Below, one piece after another: positions 5,005 to 5,900 of a stretch of DNA of 5,900 bases (positions within the stretch are counted from its first letter, which is position 1; every line of letters begins with the position of its first letter). Made by a program: the position numbers and the translations under genes. The stretch lies in the NCBI GenBank assembly GCA_023487865.1, contig JAMDBG010000046.1, positions 1 to 5,900 of the forward strand, in the 5' to 3' direction. The DNA comes from Deltaproteobacteria bacterium. GTDB taxonomy: Bacteria; Desulfobacterota; Syntrophia; Syntrophales; UBA5619. Below the pieces are notes generated by a model. The model was not told the DNA's origin. It made no database searches and saw nothing but the letters and a program-made list of their open reading frames with translations.

Positions 5005-5900
5005 TGAATACGGCAATGAAAAACCCTAAGAGTATTATCGAGAGCTTCGAACTGTTCGCCCCGAAGCTGGCCACCAAGGAGGAGTTCTTCGTCGGCGGGC
5101 ACCGCGCCTGCCAGGGGTGCGGTGAAGCGCTGGCGATCCGGCTGATGTGCAAGGCCCTCGGGAAGGACACGGTCGTCACCAATGCGACCGGCTGCATGGA
5201 GGTCATCTCCAGCGTCTACCCCACGACGGCCTGGAGCCTGCCCTGGATCCACGTGGTGTTTCCCAACTCCGCGGCGGTCCTCGCGGGTGTCGAGGCGGGA
5301 CTCACGGCGCTGCGACGCAAGGGAAAGATCGCCGACCGGCGCATCAAGTCGGTCGCCATCGGCGGTGACGGCGGGACGATGGACATCGGGTTCCAGGCCC
5401 TCTCCGGGGCGATGGAGCGCGGCCACGACATGCTCTACGTGTGCTACGACAACGAGGCGTACATGAACACGGGGATCCAGCGCTCGAGCGGCACCCCGTT
5501 CCTCGCCTCTACGACGACGGCCCCCGCGGGCAAGGTGGTCCCCGGGAACCAGGTGTGGAAGAAGAACCTCGCCGAGATCATGGTGGCCCACAACGTTCCC
5601 TATGTGGCGACGGCCTGCCAGAGCTACCCGATCGATTTCATGAACAAGGTGAAGAAAGCCCGCAAGGTGAAGGGCCCCTCGTACATCCACTGTTTTGTGA
5701 CCTGTCCGACCGGTTGGCGCTCCCCCTCCGAGACCTGCATCAAACTCGGCAGGCTCGCCCTCGAAACGGGGATCTTTCCCCTGTACGAGGTGGAGGACGG
5801 CAAGTACCGCATGACCGTCGAGGTCCCCGAGAAGCGCCGCCCCGTCCAGGAGTACCTCAAGGGGCAGGGTCGCTTCCGCCATCCTACCCCCCGGACATGA
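5004..5900 (+). CDS. porB: Pyruvate:ferredoxin oxidoreductase, beta subunit, C-terminus possibly frameshifted
   Basis: The beta subunit binds the diphosphate and Mg2+ end of thiamine diphosphate and one [4Fe-4S] cluster that receives electrons from the active site. There are 298 residues. Candidate cluster ligands are C36 and C39 in HRACQGCGEA, C64 in NATGCMEV and C205 in ATACQSYP. The cofactor motif is GGDGGTMDIGFQ (120-131), with D149/N150 in CYDNEAYMNTGIQRSSGTP. The segment ASTTTAPAGK (168-177) resembles pyruvate-type enzymes. The start overlaps the porA stop by one base, with GGAG and GAGGGG just upstream. The core is complete, but the end is odd: after the family pattern RRPVQEYLKGQGRFRH (278-293) the frame reads PTPRT and stops at the last base of the window. 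The family normally continues about 10-30 residues. One extra C in the six-C run (5887-5892) would give HPTPPDM and leave the frame open, so a small indel is possible. Confidence 0.93.
   Translation: MNTAMKNPKSIIESFELFAPKLATKEEFFVGGHRACQGCGEALAIRLMCKALGKDTVVTNATGCMEVISSVYPTTAWSLPWIHVVFPNSAAVLAGVEAGLTALRRKGKIADRRIKSVAIGGDGGTMDIGFQALSGAMERGHDMLYVCYDNEAYMNTGIQRSSGTPFLASTTTAPAGKVVPGNQVWKKNLAEIMVAHNVPYVATACQSYPIDFMNKVKKARKVKGPSYIHCFVTCPTGWRSPSETCIKLGRLALETGIFPLYEVEDGKYRMTVEVPEKRRPVQEYLKGQGRFRHPTPRT
5887..5892 (+). other. Six-C run at the porB 3' end, candidate indel site
   Basis: Six consecutive Cs precede GGACATGA. In the frame as given, the final TGA stops porB at 5900. With seven Cs, the protein would read PTPPDM and continue past the window. 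Homopolymer runs are common places for sequencing or replication errors. The call rests on my memory of the family's C-terminal pattern. Confidence 0.4.

Noticed and set aside
3499..5882. Long open frames on the minus strand opposite porA (3499-4440) and porB (4986-5882)
   Set aside because: They mirror strongly coding GC-rich genes and are full of His, Arg, Asp and Gly in low-information order. They match no family I know and lie antisense to proteins of certain identity.
1..5900. CRISPR arrays, insertion sequences, toxin-antitoxin or phage-defence genes
   Set aside because: No spaced direct repeats, transposase motifs or small paired genes were found. All coding space is taken by housekeeping and central-metabolism genes.

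Overview
The window is GC-rich, single-chromosome bacterial DNA with every supported gene on the + strand. It reads as an anaerobe, most likely a Deltaproteobacteria/Desulfobacterota-type organism (Syntrophus/Geobacter-like). The basis is a dnaX-ybaB-recR cluster directly followed by a four-subunit, oxygen-sensitive pyruvate:ferredoxin oxidoreductase, plus the style of the DnaX C-terminal domain. The taxonomic placement is inference, because no rRNA or other marker is present.

Region 1 (1-2429) is an information-processing cluster. It holds the 3' two-thirds of dnaX (clamp-loader tau subunit; its 5' end lies outside the window), then ybaB/ebfC (nucleoid-associated protein), then recR (recombination mediator) 10 bases further on. 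ybaB and recR are surely co-transcribed. A 140-base spacer separates dnaX from ybaB.

Region 2 (2430-2957) is a 528-base non-coding gap. It is less GC-rich in its second half and carries several hairpins, an AT-rich patch and, at its 3' end, a perfect TTGACA box with a plausible -10. An imperfect dyad lies just upstream of the -35, and a second dyad is centred on the -10. This looks like the control region of the downstream operon.

Region 3 (2958-5900) is a tight four-gene operon in the order gamma-delta-alpha-beta (porC-porD-porA-porB). Together the products form a heterotetrameric 2-oxoacid:ferredoxin oxidoreductase, most likely pyruvate-specific. PorA and PorB build the thiamine-diphosphate active site, PorB carries one [4Fe-4S] cluster, PorD carries two more that pass electrons to ferredoxin, and PorC contributes the domain linked to CoA handling. 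The enzyme links acetyl-CoA + CO2 + reduced ferredoxin with pyruvate + CoA, in either direction.

No mobile element, CRISPR array, tRNA or rRNA was found, and nothing here looks like a new biological system. The observations most worth checking are the end of porB, where a six-C run is followed by a stop and one extra C would restore a family-like C-terminus, and the double-dyad promoter region of the por operon. A 16-base perfect palindrome inside the dnaX linker is a third, weaker one.
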